This document shows, one piece after another, positions 12,665 to 22,215 of a DNA stretch of 64,000 nucleotides. Made by a program: the position numbers and the translations under genes. Each line of letters opens with the position of its first letter. Positions within the stretch are counted from its first letter, which is position 1. Below the pieces are notes generated by a model. That model had not been told where the DNA came from. It did not search any database and worked only from the letters and a program-made list of their open reading frames with translations. The DNA is from Periplaneta americana (Eukaryota > Arthropoda > Insecta > Blattodea > Blattidae): assembly GCF_040183065.1 (NCBI RefSeq), contig NC_091130.1, positions 25,453,859 through 25,517,858 on the forward strand. Direction: 5' to 3'.

Positions 12665-13004
12665 TATACACGACACCGTCACAATTTTCCTTTGTATCCA
12701 CACGACTCAAATGAGCTGACAAGACGCCAGAACTCAACTATGAGTGCACACAAATACTGTGTGACTTAAATTGCGGCCCCAGAACAATTTTTTTTTCCTT
12801 GAAATTATTCAAATCTGCTTTACAGGGAGCTACTACCTGAAAGCCAGATTTGTATAGTACATTCGTTACTGGAGGTACGTTAATAGAAAGGCACAATTTA
12901 AGTCACACAAGTATTTGTGTGCACTCGTAGTTGAGTTCTGGCGTCTTGTCAGCTCATTTGAGTCATGTGGATACAAAGGAAAAATTGTGACTGTGTCGTA
13001 TATA

Positions 13005-13081
13005 GTTCCTGGGGTAGCTCAGTCGGAAGAGTGTCCGCACGCTAAGCGAAGGATCCCGGAATCGATACCCGGCCCCGGAAC
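13005..13081 (+). repeat. tRNA-like SINE head (plus copy)
   Basis: Same unit as the minus copy at 12588-12664, with substitutions in the D and anticodon arms. A box GTAGCTCAGTCGG and B-box-like GAATCGATACC are visible. Confidence 0.75.
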
Positions 13082-13391
13082 AAGTTTTCCTTGAAATTAT
13101 TCAAACCTGCTTTACAGGGAGCTACTACCTGAAAGCCAGATTTGTATAAATGGACTTTATTATGGCAATGAATAAATATAAGTTTTCTTCATCTGAGATT
13201 GTATTAATCCACAAACTGATTACTGGTGGACTTGATCCACTCTGGTTGTGAGCCCCTCAAATATACAAAATAAACAGAGGTCTCATAGACCCCTCCATAG
13301 TAGTTGCGTGACAATAACTGTCCATAGTACTTAAGGGGTTAACTGAAATACTTTATAATGTGATCATATTTATGAAACATCAGATCAAGTG

Positions 13392-13766
13392 ATAGAATGT
13401 CCAACATTACTCATTCCGTGCATTGTAAGTACACATAAATGGCTCTTTGCAAAGGATATAATGAACTCTAAAGGTGTTCCCATCTCACTTTAGTTTTGAT
13501 ACAAGTTCAATGTGATTTCGTTTTAACAATGCTGAAGGATCAGGGAAAAAAGTATTCAGTGTCTAATAACAAACATGAAGACTTTAATATTCATATCAAT
13601 TATCAAAGAATTCTACTTGTAATGGAGTTGAAATATATATACACATCCTTCTGTACTCGCTTCCTAAATTATAGAAAAACATTTTTAAATATTCACATTT
13701 TTTGAACTGACGTACTTCATAATGTGATCATATTTAAGAAACATCAAAACAAGTGATACAATTTAT
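13392..13766 (+). repeat. Tandem duplication, copy 2 (intact)
   Basis: Contiguous version of the unit split at 10.7 kb. Both copies include TGGCTCTTTGCAAAGGATAT and CTCGCTTCCTAAATTATAG. The point where copy 1 is broken corresponds here to CACATTTTTTGAACTG. Confidence 0.85.
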
Positions 13767-13956
13767 GTAATTTCATTCCTCAATACAGATAAGAACAAAG
13801 ATTACAAACCTGCAAAATAGATGCCTCAGTGAATCCTTTATACATAACTCGCATACAATCCGTAGGAACATGATTCTCCATATCACAAATAAAACAGCCG
13901 TGTACAAACACGCACGCACACACAAGTAGATACAAAGATTAAATGAACTCTGACCT

Positions 13957-14220
13957 CTATGAGACAACAAAATAACGCAAGTATGAAGAGGTGTGGCACA
14001 TTTCATTTCCACAGGCACTGATGTATTCTTCTGTATGACCATCATACTGCCCACACACATTAAGCAATATTTGGCAACAGTCAGGACTGTTTAACAAAGT
14101 AACATGGAGTATTGACAAGCATTGAGGTGAAAACTCGAGGCAGTTCCATTCTTCAAGCTCACATACAAAACAACTTTGTTTTTGAGAATACCAAATCTGG
14201 ATGCAATCAGACACTTGCAT
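13957..14220 (-). CDS. Unidentified cysteine-rich ORF
   Basis: An 87-codon open frame rich in Cys (SCFVCELEEWNC, NSPDCCQILLNVCG). Just upstream a coding-like frame, LGARTLNQGLDKVKKAKTFCK, ends at a TAG four codons before the ATG, so the two could be parts of one decayed or intron-containing gene. I recognise no domain or family. It may be an exon or retrocopy of an unknown gene, or chance. No splice sites were established. Confidence 0.2.
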   Translation of the reverse strand: MQVSDCIQIWYSQKQSCFVCELEEWNCLEFSPQCLSILHVTLLNSPDCCQILLNVCGQYDGHTEEYISACGNEMCHTSSYLRYFVVS

Positions 14221-14637
14221 GAACGTCTATTTACAGAATGTCTTGGCCTTCTTCACCTTATCCAGGCCCTGATTCAATGTTCTTGCACCAAGTACATGTG
14301 CTCTGTATGGCAGAACCAAACATATGTAGTTAATATCGCAATAAAATTGTTAGCTTAGCTCAAAATTTTTGTAATCCATACCCAATTAGGTTTTTTTTTT
14401 ATCTTCTCTATGATTTATTACTAAATTTCTATCCTTAAGCAGCATGATTTGTAATGTCATAATTGTAACATCACTCTGATTATAATAATTGCACAATTTT
14501 GATTTCAAATCATACTCAGTCTTTTCTTGTTCATTGTACTGCTGACTCTTTGGTTTGTTTTTGGGCCCTGATGCTGCTATTCCTTTCCATAAGGGTAAGT
14601 GCAGGCACTAGCACTTTTGGAATAACTACAGTGTTAC

Positions 14638-15705
14638 TCCGATTACAAACTTGAATAACTACCGTTAGGAGACACTTAGAAACATGATATTGGTATCAAT
14701 GGAAAGAGAAACTCAAATATTTTTTGTTATGTTGGTGAACCTGTCGCATATTTATTAATTTCGTTGCTAGGAGACCATATAACAGAAAAATGGCTGCAAA
14801 CGAAGACAGGAGGGCATTTTGTGTGCTAGGTTTTCACATATCCCAGTCTGTTGTCACTGTACAACGCAATTTTAAAAGAAGATTTGGTGTTGATCCACCC
14901 AGTGGGCCCAGTATCCGTAAGTGGTACGATGACTTCAAAACGAGGGGATGCATCTGTAAGCGGAAGTCAACCGGTCGTCCATCAGTAAGTGAGGCAAATG
15001 TGGAGCATGTGAAAGAGTTTCACACGAAGTCCACAGAAATCCACCGTAAAAGCCAGTAGAGAATTAAACATCCCTCAACAAACTGTGTGGAAGATTTTAT
15101 GGAAACGTTTGAAGTTCCATCCATACCGTCTGCAATTGTTGCAGGCTCTGAAACCAGACAACAAAGCCAAGCGACAGTCTTTCTGTGAGGAGACGCAACT
15201 CAGAATGGAAACTTAAGGTTTCATCGAATCATTGGAGTTTAGTGTACTGGCCTCCACGTTCCCCCGACCTCACTCCTTGTGATTTTTTTCTGTGGGGTTT
15301 TATAAAATAACAAGTGTATCAGCCAGCATTGAGGATCTTTGTGTCCGCATCACAGAGGCCATTGCACTGGTGGATGGTCCAATGCTACAACGAGTATGGC
15401 AGGAAATTGACTACAGACTTGATATGTGTCGTGTGACACAAGGAGCTCACACTGAGCACATGTGACTTACAGTTGTGAACCAAATGTTTCTCTTTCTGTT
15501 TCACGTTTTTCAGTGAAAAAATTAAAAAATTGTTGGAGTTTCTGTTGATACCAATTTCGTCTTTTCTAATGTTTGCTGATTTAAGAGTAGCACATGTGAT
15601 TTAACCGAATGGATAACAAAAAATATTTGAGTTTCTCTTTCCATTGATACCAATATCATGTTTCTAATTGTCTCCTAACGATAGTTATTCAAGTTTGTAA
15701 TTGGA
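14638..15705 (+). mobile_element. mariner-like element (DUF4817 type), internally deleted
   Basis: TIRs of about 90 bp, TCCGATTACAAACTTGAATA on the left and the complement on the right, share GGAGACAVTTAGAAACATGA-like sequence with few mismatches. Inside, the N-terminal HTH part (14790-15210) and the C-terminal end (about 15240-15464) of a transposase remain; the middle, with the first catalytic aspartates, is gone. Confidence 0.85.
14790..15464 (+). pseudogene. DUF4817/DDE transposase remnant
   Basis: Starts MAANEDRRAFCVLGFHISQS. The HTH region (GVDPPSGPSIRKWYDDFKTR, then GRPSVSE) is typical of the insect mariner relatives annotated as DUF4817 plus DDE_3. A +1 shift near 15020 moves the frame to SRELNIPQQTVWKILWKRL and HPYRLQLLQALKPDNKAKR. 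After the deletion, WPPRSPDLTPCDFFLWG (third catalytic acid region) and a C-terminal tail remain. Stops and shift show it is dead. Confidence 0.8.
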
Positions 15706-16362
15706 AAGATCATTTATAATAACACTGTATATTATGTTTTAGACCTTGCAACCAAAATACAGAATGATCCACTTAATGTTGTAACGACTCCTATATAATA
15801 TATATATATATATATATATGTCATATCTGCACAGCTTATATTCAGCAGTGTCCATGTCAATATTAATAACTGTTTAGGAAAAAAAGTATGAAAACTGTTT
15901 TATTTCACTGTGACTGTGCCATAAAATGAAATAAACTTGATCACCTCTCAAATGTTATCAAGAATTATATTTCAGTGATATTAAAAATGAGTAACTTGCG
16001 CATTATATCAATCTGTACAATAAAACAGCATGGAGGGATTACTTTATACGGTATGCACCAAAACAAACAATACTGAAGTTCTCGCACTGATATTGCTCAT
16101 GTACGTATCGTATCCATGGTGAAGTCTGTTTATCTGAACTCACTGTTATATTGTTGATACATAATATAGTCAAAATTTGCTAAAATGGTTCTCACAACTG
16201 AGGAAATAGTAATTTATGATACAAGTTCGTGAAGTGGGTAGTATTTTGACAGGAATGTAGGTTTGAGAAACAGGGTTTGCCGAATTTCTCAAATACACAA
16301 TTGTCAAAATACAACTTCACGAAAGTGTACCATAAAATGTTTTTTTTTCTTCGATAGCCTCA
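15706..16362. other. Unassigned sequence with short inverted repeat
   Basis: Holds a (TA)n tract near 15799-15820. Near 16225-16325 CGTGAAGTGGGTAGTATTTTGAC is partly mirrored by GTCAAAATACAACTTCACG, a short hairpin. No gene recognised. Confidence 0.45.
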
Positions 16363-16647
16363 AATTGAGGACCGTTTTTGCAAAACTTGCTAACTGAAAA
16401 AACTAAATTTTACAGGAGAGACAAAACACTATAGTAAGCAAGTTTTGCTGTATCTCTCACTTACAGCAGAAAGCAAGTTTTGAAAAAAACGATCACACTT
16501 TGACACACTACAATGAAGAGAAATAACCCAATTTTATTAAGACGCTTTGAACATCATGTAGAGGCCTCCCTTATGTTAACAAATCCATCAAAATCTCAAT
16601 TTTGCAAATTTTGCAGTTAGCAAGTTTTGCAAAAACAGTCCTCAATT
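16363..16647. mobile_element. MITE with about 30-bp TIRs
   Basis: AATTGAGGACCGTTTTTGCA at the left is complementary to the right end TGCAAAAACAGTCCTCAATT, continuing as AAACTTGCTAACTG. A third internal copy of the GCAAGTTTTG motif lies near 16435-16475. No ORF. The superfamily is unknown. Confidence 0.8.
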
Positions 16648-17218
16648 ATTACTTCACGCACACTATGCTCACTTTACGCACTGGTGTTGAAGAGGCTCAC
16701 TTCACACACTGCTAACAGTGCGTGAAATTGCACTTCAGACACTATTGTAGAAAAAAGTGTTTATTATAGAGTATTATTTCCATTCATAAAAGCTAGGACA
16801 CGATTAATGGTAAGGAAATAATAGCGTTTTACCTATTTTGTAAGGACATGGACACTCTTAAATCTAACCACAGCTTTTACTTTAGTCTTTAAGAAGGGAA
16901 ATAGACATTTTCAGTCCAGACACCATAATAAACTTGTAAAGAAACAATTACTCTTGATTACAGCACAGCCAACTCATTCTCACTAAGAAGTTTGAAACTA
17001 CTGAACTAATTTTAAGGTAGTGTTTTATAAATATCTGAGCAATTGAAAGAGCATTCAATATTACACCTATGAACACTTGAAAAACTGAGAAGATATTTAA
17101 AAATAAATATATACATGTTTTTCAGGACGAAATTAAGAACTGAGAGAAAGGAATATTACAGTGTGCCTCAATTTTTTAACCATTCACTTCCAGATAATAC
17201 TGGTGATGTTGTATATTA
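16648..17218. other. Unassigned sequence
   Basis: Begins with short related motifs (CTTCACGCACACT, CACTTCACACACTGC, CACTTCAGACACT at about 16651-16745), a degenerate local repeat. The rest is unassigned. Confidence 0.4.
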
Positions 17219-17676
17219 ATCTCCTTGCTGTGTATTGTATATACTTTTGTATAGCCTAAATTGTTTGCTATGTATTGTATATTCTTTTGTATAGTTCAAC
17301 TGCTTGCTGTATATTTTATATACTTTTGTATAGTTCAACTGCTTCCTATGTATTGTATATACTTTTGTACAGTTCAAATGCTTGCTATGTATTGTATATT
17401 CTTTTGTATAGTTCAACTGCTTCCTATGTATTGTATATACTTTTGTACAGTTCAACTGCTTACTATGTATTGTATATTCTTTTGTATAGTTCAACTGCTT
17501 CCTATGTATTGTATATACTTTTGTACAGTTCAACTGCTTGCTATGTATTGTATATTCTTTTGTATAGTTCAACTGCTTGCTATGTATTGTATATACTTTT
17601 GTACAGTTCAAATGCTTGCTATGTATTGTATATTCTTTTGTATAGTTCAACTGCTTGCTATGTACTGTATATTCTT
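17219..17676. repeat. 39-bp minisatellite, about 12 units
   Basis: The unit (CTATGTATTGTATATTCTTT and TGTATAGTTCAACTGCTTG) repeats every 39 bp. Two variants (TATATTCTTTTGTATAG and TATACTTTTGTACAG) mostly alternate, suggesting a 78-bp higher-order unit. Because 39 is divisible by three, several frames on both strands stay open for about 140-158 codons as 13-residue repeats. I regard those frames as by-products and not as genes. Confidence 0.9.
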
Positions 17677-17683
17677 GTAGAGC

Positions 17684-17910
17684 CACCAACATAACTCAGT
17701 TGGCCAGTTGGCAGATTCACTTGTCTGTTGATCCAGATCTGCGCTTGGGCTTGGGTTAAATTCCCACTTTGATTGTTTACTGGTTGGATTTTTACGGAGG
17801 TTTTCCCCAATTATAAGGCAAATGTCTGGTAATCTACGGCGAATCTTCAGCCTCATCTAATGTTGCCAAGAAATTGTGCAACTCTTGATTTGTTCCACAT
17901 CTTAAATCTT
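17684..17910 (+). mobile_element. tRNA-derived SINE (family 1), degenerate head
   Basis: The body TACTGGTTGGATTTTTACGG, TTCCCCAATTATAAGGCAAA and GGTAATCTACGGCGAATC matches the SINE at 4.5 kb. The B box is mutated (GGGTTAAATTCCC), so this copy is probably not transcribed by pol III. Confidence 0.8.
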
Positions 17911-17960
17911 CAATGTTAATGTAATGGAGTACAATAAATGAAATTAAATGAAAATGAACA

Positions 17961-18200
17961 TATGAAGGGTTCAGAGCCACAGTGGGCCAAGCGCCATTTA
18001 TTAAAAACGGAGAAAGCAAGAGTTAAAGTTAAGTGAATACCATAGTTTAATGAAGATTGACATATTTAGTTTTAATGTGTATACTTTATTTTACTTGCTA
18101 TATGTTTCTATTAAATTATGGTAACAACTTCATTTTAACCCTTGTTTTCTACGGCTTTAGTAAATGGTGCTTGGCCCACTATGGTTCTGAACCCTTCATA
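17961..18200. mobile_element. MITE with about 75-bp TIRs
   Basis: TATGAAGGGTTCAGAGCCAC at the left matches the complement of the right end (TATGAAGGGTTCAGAACCAT), continuing as AGTGGGCCAAGC. A related copy of its right half lies at 59648-59810. No ORF. Confidence 0.8.
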
Positions 18201-18277
18201 TATGCTCATTGCACTGCTTATGTTTAAAAAGTGCTACTGTAATAAGAAAAGATCATTTAACTAGATTTGGTTTCACC

Positions 18278-18852
18278 TGGACGGGTACAGTAATGCGCAA
18301 AACTCGTGTTTAAGGTTGACTGACAATCTGCATAGACTGCATCAGTTGCCTCTTCACACTCAAAAGCTCGGCATATGGTGTGCCATGTCTCAAAAGAGAA
18401 TTTTTATTTGCTTCTTACACACGACAATCAATAGTGAACGTTATCCTCTGTTGGTCAGACCATTCTTTGATTCTCTGACAGATGAGGACAAGGAAAAGAC
18501 ATGGTTGTTTCAACAGGACAGTGCAACCACTTATACTACTCGTGTGACCTTGGCATTTCTGAAATCGGTGTTACCAGGGTGCATCATTACCACGCCACTG
18601 TGGCCACCCCGATCTCCCGACCTCACACCACCTGACTTCTTCCTCTGGGGATACCTGAAGTCAGCAGCATACATAACTCATCCACAAACATTGGATGAAG
18701 TGCAGATCGCCATTCAAAGAACTGTGGATAATATTTCATGCGTAATGCTTCAGAGCGTGTTTGGAAACATGATCAAAAGGGTGCACCATTTTCAAAATCG
18801 TATGTACTACCTCCGTGAGTTGCGTGACTTTCTAATCACCCTGTATTTTTAG
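18278..18852 (+). pseudogene. DUF4817-type mariner transposase, C-terminal half
   Basis: A 178-codon frame (18316-18852) and a few codons before it. Visible are LGIWCAMSQKRI, FQQDSATTYTTR (second catalytic Asp region, normally QQDGATAH), WPPRSPDLTPPDFFLWGYLK (third acid) and a C-terminal tail MYYLRELRDF. The N-terminal HTH half is absent and no TIR was found, so it is a 5'-truncated remnant. It is a different lineage from the 14.8 kb copy, judging by its sequence. Confidence 0.8.
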
Positions 18853-19045
18853 TATTGCCTAAAAAAATGTGTATTACATTCAGAAAGAAATAAAACTTTT
18901 CCCTTTTATAATATCTGCTCAGTTGTTCAAACATTACAGGACATAATTTTGCGTTTCTTCATAAACATAAAACACTATCTTAAATTAGTCTACCGAAAAA
19001 ATATAGTAATTCAAAATTCAAAATAATTTTAAATCCCTAAAACTT

Positions 19046-19081
<36 letters not shown>

Positions 19082-19861
19082 CACCACTTTGTCCCAAAAC
19101 AATAGGGATCAACACTGCAATCTCTCTGTTTTCAACTGTTTCATTTCAGTTGCTGTGGCAACATTTATTTCGAAATGAAACAAATCAAAACTATTCAGAA
19201 ATGTAGCAAATTCAGCGGTATTGCTACTATTGTATTTCTGTGTTAGTTTTACAGACAAACTGGATCAAATTTGTATTGTTGATATAGAGATTTAGCGGTT
19301 TTTATAACTCTCACAGTGGTAAAACAATCTCTTATTATAAGGATATTATATAAATTCAGCGAATTTTGCATTATTTTATAGCAGGTTTTCAAGAATCGAG
19401 TTGACATCACTGATTCAGACTATTCACGATGGAAATTCTGAACATTCAGATGAGTCTCTTCTGAATTAAGCTACTGGAGTCTCTAATATGTGAATTAACC
19501 ATAGCTTACTAGAATGTATGCTACATACATAAGATTCTGGAAACAAGTGATTAAATTAAAGGACTATGGACCATGACATTATGGCATCATTTTCATTCAA
19601 TCAAGAACATAAAACTGTAAAGCTCTTAAATAACACTTAGTAAAATTAAATTATGAATATCATAGAAGTATCGCTGTCTACTACAGACAAAGGACGAAGA
19701 TTTTGAATCAAGTAGTAATGAAGACGTCAAAATCCAGAATTCACTATTTTATAGGACGGGTGTCCATACAAAAAACCATAACTCTATAGGGTCTGGAACA
19801 GAAAATGTTAATAACTAATTTATTTTGAATCTTGCGTACACCACTTTTAACACTTGAATAT
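18853..19861. other. Unassigned AT-rich sequence with poly(A) tract
   Basis: Poly(A) of 28 at 19050-19077. No gene recognised. Confidence 0.45.
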
Positions 19862-19914
19862 AATTAATTGATGAACTAGTGGACTTACTTGTGTTAAATA
19901 TGTAATATTTGTCC

Positions 19915-19957
19915 GGCTTACAGATGTTTCAGTGCTTCATGCACCATCATCAGAGCC
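19915..19957 (-). ncRNA. Hammerhead ribozyme motif, left arm
   Basis: On the minus strand: stem I GGCT, core CTGATGA, stem II TGGTGCATGAAGCACT (5 bp closing a short loop), GAAA, stem III CATCTG, then TA before AGCC, which pairs with GGCT. All core nucleotides match the hammerhead consensus; the predicted cut is after the A of TA. Stem III has lost the perfect palindrome seen in the right copy. Confidence 0.75.
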
Positions 19958-19959
19958 TA

Positions 19960-20130
19960 CTAGATCGCGGCATCATCTCGAACTTCTCTGCCTGTTAGGA
20001 GGGTGTGTTTTATTTTTGGAAGGTGTTGAAGTGTGGAGTCGAATAGTGTGTGTGTACTGAAATTGATCTGTGTGTTGAGGATTTGATCGGGGTGTGTTTT
20101 AGTGTGTTTGTATATTTTGTATTGTTCTAG
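19960..20130 (-). pseudogene. Penelope-like ORF, C-terminal fragment (left arm)
   Basis: Open in one frame for 56 codons, from LEQYKIYKHTKTHPDQILN to GREVRDDAAI and TAG. Upstream the frame is closed. The same peptide tail is repeated in the right arm (20263-20418), with substitutions. The LEQYxIYKH motif is typical of the tail following the endonuclease domain in insect Penelope-like proteins, by recollection. Confidence 0.6.
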
Positions 20131-20262
20131 TGTGTTGAGTTTTTGGTTCTAGGGTTTTGTGTGTGTAGGATTTTCATGTCCGTATTTATGTTATTGTATG
20201 TATGGTTAGCATTGGTTATGTGATCGGCGTATGTAGATGTATTGTGTCCTCTGGTTATAGCT

Positions 20263-20418
20263 ATATACAAACACACTAAAACACACCCCGATCAAATCCT
20301 CAACGCACAGATCAATTTCAGTATAAACACACTATTCGACTCCACACTTCAACACCTTCCAACAATAAAACACACCCTCCTAATAGGCAGAGAAGTTCGA
20401 GATGACGCCGTGATCTAG
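20263..20418 (+). pseudogene. Penelope-like ORF, C-terminal fragment (right arm)
   Basis: Reads YKHTKTHPDQILN to GREVRDDAVI and TAG, the mirror-image partner of the left-arm fragment. It is truncated at its 5' side by the junction of the two arms. Confidence 0.6.
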
Positions 20419-20420
20419 TA

Positions 20421-20463
20421 GGCTCTGATGATGGTGCGTGAAGCACTGAAACAGCTGTAAGCC
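20421..20463 (+). ncRNA. Hammerhead ribozyme motif, right arm
   Basis: GGCT (20421-20424), CTGATGA (20425-20431), stem II TGGTGCGTGAAGCACT, GAAA (20448-20451), stem III CAGCTG, TA, AGCC (20460-20463). Predicted cleavage is after 20459. The self-complementary stem III CAGCTG is what is known from Penelope-type hammerheads that act as dimers. The motif lies two bases after the TAG stop of the element's ORF remnant. Confidence 0.8.
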
Positions 20464-20516
20464 GGACAAATATTACATATTTAACATGCGTAAGTCCACT
20501 AGTTCATCAATTAATA

Positions 20517-21544
20517 ACACTAATTTTTTAAGTAAAGCTTATTTTGTTGACAAAGTTTCAGTAATTTCAAAAGTATTCTGGATTTTGAATAATTCATATA
20601 ACAGATCGACGAAACATTTAAGTGAATCACTCTGTATAAAAATCTATATATTTATAAGTAAAAATGTGGAACTATATTAATTCTTCCAGCAGTACTGTAT
20701 GTTGCTTGAATTACTCTGGTTAGCATGAAGAGTAGCCCTTGTACTGTACCTATCTCGGAAATGAACCTCCTCTCTTCGTACAATTATCCATAATATTTTA
20801 CAGTAAATAGTTTGCAATATATATTATGGCACAAAAAACTCGGACAAGAGTCATATAGTAACAAAACTTGAGTTAGAATATGTACTAAAGAACTCTGTGA
20901 TACAAGTATTGTTAATGAGGCTACTAAATTTTGAAGTGAAGACAATATCTAAACATTTTATTTTTCACAAAGAGAAATCTTGATAATAAGGTATTTTTTG
21001 TTTGAGGTTAAATTGACCTCTCCACAGGTATATTTACATTACTATCTGAGGTCTGTCTGCACATACAAGGGACAAGCAATAATAAGTTCCCCAGGACTGT
21101 TAATTCTAGATAAATTTACCTACAGTTTCAAATTTTATATTATGAGTTACTTCGTAATTTCCTTTACAGATGTCATTTATCAGTGGTCTGGTCTGAAACT
21201 CATGTATGCACAGTATGTCTGAAAGAGAATGCACGGTGAAGCAAGCTTGCATCATTACTTGTTGACAGCATGGAAGATGTGCATAGGGTTTTTTTTTTTT
21301 TTGCATTAACGAAATACGCAAAATGTTGAAAACTTGACTGCATTCGCAAAAAACCACAAATCTCACGAAGATAATCTAGAAAACGAATGACTAAAACTGA
21401 AAAATGTCGCGAAATCTAATGATTTTAACGAAATTACTTCATAATCACAAAATTAATACTTGAAAACATGTTTTCCTCTACAAAATTCTCGCGAAATCAA
21501 GCAGATGATAATTTCAAATAAAACAAAAAAAATTGATGAATTAA
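20517..21544. other. Unassigned AT-rich sequence
   Basis: No gene recognised. Short open frames on both strands lack any family resemblance. Confidence 0.4.
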
Positions 21545-21596
21545 ATACTATTACAGTCACAATCATGCCATGGTATGAAAGAAAAATTTCACAACC

Positions 21597-21680
21597 TCGA
21601 GCAGGAATCGAACCTGCAACTTCCTGGTCTCCAGTCAGGCGCTCTACCACTGAGGTATCGAGTTCGTCTCACGCCAAAGA
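21597..21680 (-). repeat. tRNA-like SINE head (minus copy)
   Basis: Minus strand reads CGATACCTCAGTGGTAGAGC, then GACTGGAGACCAGG and B box GGTTCGATTCC (21604-21614). It is part of a dispersed repeat, and the anticodon arm is not canonical, so it is not called a tRNA gene. Confidence 0.75.
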
Positions 21681-22014
21681 CTCGGAATTATCCTTTCATA
21701 CTGGCGACTCTGTTATAGAATACTGTCCATAGCGTCTGATTTAGTCAGCACTACTTATGGCTGGAAAGAAACTTTACAAATGTAATTTTCATCTTACGAT
21801 GTTTGGGTGACGTAAAAATGGCATGATTGTGACTATAATAGTATTTAATTCATTAATATGTCACATCAACGGACGTATATACGTCACCCAAACATCGTAA
21901 GATGAAAATTACATTTGTAAAGTTTCTTTTCAGCCATAAGCAGTGCTGACTAAGATCAGACGCTATGGACAGTACTCTATAACAGAGTCGCCAGTATAAT
22001 TCCGAGCCTTTGGT

Positions 22015-22092
22015 GTGAGACGAACTCGATAGCTCAGTGGTAGAGCGCCTGACTGGAGACCAGGAAGTCGCAGGTTCGATTCCCGCTTGAGG
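22015..22092 (+). repeat. tRNA-like SINE head (plus copy)
   Basis: CGATAGCTCAGTGGTAGAGC with an intact A box, and B box GGTTCGATTCC at 22073-22083. Better preserved than its inverted partner at 21.6 kb. Confidence 0.75.
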
Positions 22093-22215
22093 TTGTGAAA
22101 TTTTTCTTTCATACCATGGCATGATTGTGACTATAATACTATTTAATTCATTAATATGTCACATCAACGGACATATATACGTCACCCAAACATCGTAAGA
22201 TGAAAATTACAAAAA

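Larger units (their letters stand above)
12442..13262. mobile_element. MITE carrying head-to-head SINE copies
   Basis: Left end ATGAGGGGTTCACAACC matches the complement of the right end GGTTGTGAGCCCCTCAAAT. The inside consists of two tRNA-headed repeat units in opposite orientation (12588-12781 minus, 12890-13150 plus), with a further copy of the CTGCTTTACAGGGAGC tail between them. Confidence 0.65.
10720..13338. mobile_element. piggyBac-like element with nested insertions
   Basis: TTAA duplications sit at 10716-10719 and 13339-13342. Inside them the ends read CCCTTAAGTACTGTGGACAG and, on the other strand, CCCCTTAAGTACTATGGACAG. TTAA targets with CCC-starting termini are the piggyBac signature. 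The uninserted partner sequence at 13.7 kb confirms the boundaries. No transposase is recognisable inside; the interior holds a hAT-like element (11064-11899) and a MITE with SINE copies (12442-13262). Confidence 0.8.
19862..20516. mobile_element. Penelope-like element ends, head-to-head, each with a hammerhead ribozyme
   Basis: The two outer parts are inverted copies: TAATTGATGAACTAGTGGAC on the left and its complement at 20497-20516, extending inwards over roughly 230 bp. Each copy holds, reading from centre to edge, the C-terminal codons of a protein (HTKTHPDQILN, TLFDSTLQHLP, GREVRDDA), a TAG stop, and two bases later a type I hammerhead ribozyme motif. Protein tail plus ribozyme in inverted duplicate is the layout known for Penelope-like retroelements. 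The RT and GIY-YIG domains are missing. Confidence 0.75.
21545..22215. mobile_element. Inverted pair of tRNA-headed SINE-like repeats forming a palindrome
   Basis: A minus-strand copy (about 21545-21820) and a plus-strand copy (about 21880-22215) face each other. The central junction is a near-perfect palindrome: GGCTGGAAAGAAACTTTACA at 21760 and its complement ending near 21935. Both carry a tRNA-like head and a tail with CATACCATGGCATGATTGTG. Confidence 0.8.

Noticed and set aside
12588-13081. Possible tRNA genes
   Set aside because: Anticodon arms are not canonical, and the same head occurs in dispersed repeat copies; they are SINE heads.
17216-17694. Open frames of 139-158 codons on both strands
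   Set aside because: They are produced by the 39-bp minisatellite; each frame is the same 13-residue motif and no start context or splice site supports translation.
21597-22092. Possible tRNA genes with Ser-like GGA anticodon
   Set aside because: Embedded in an inverted SINE pair with repeated flanks and mismatched anticodon stem.
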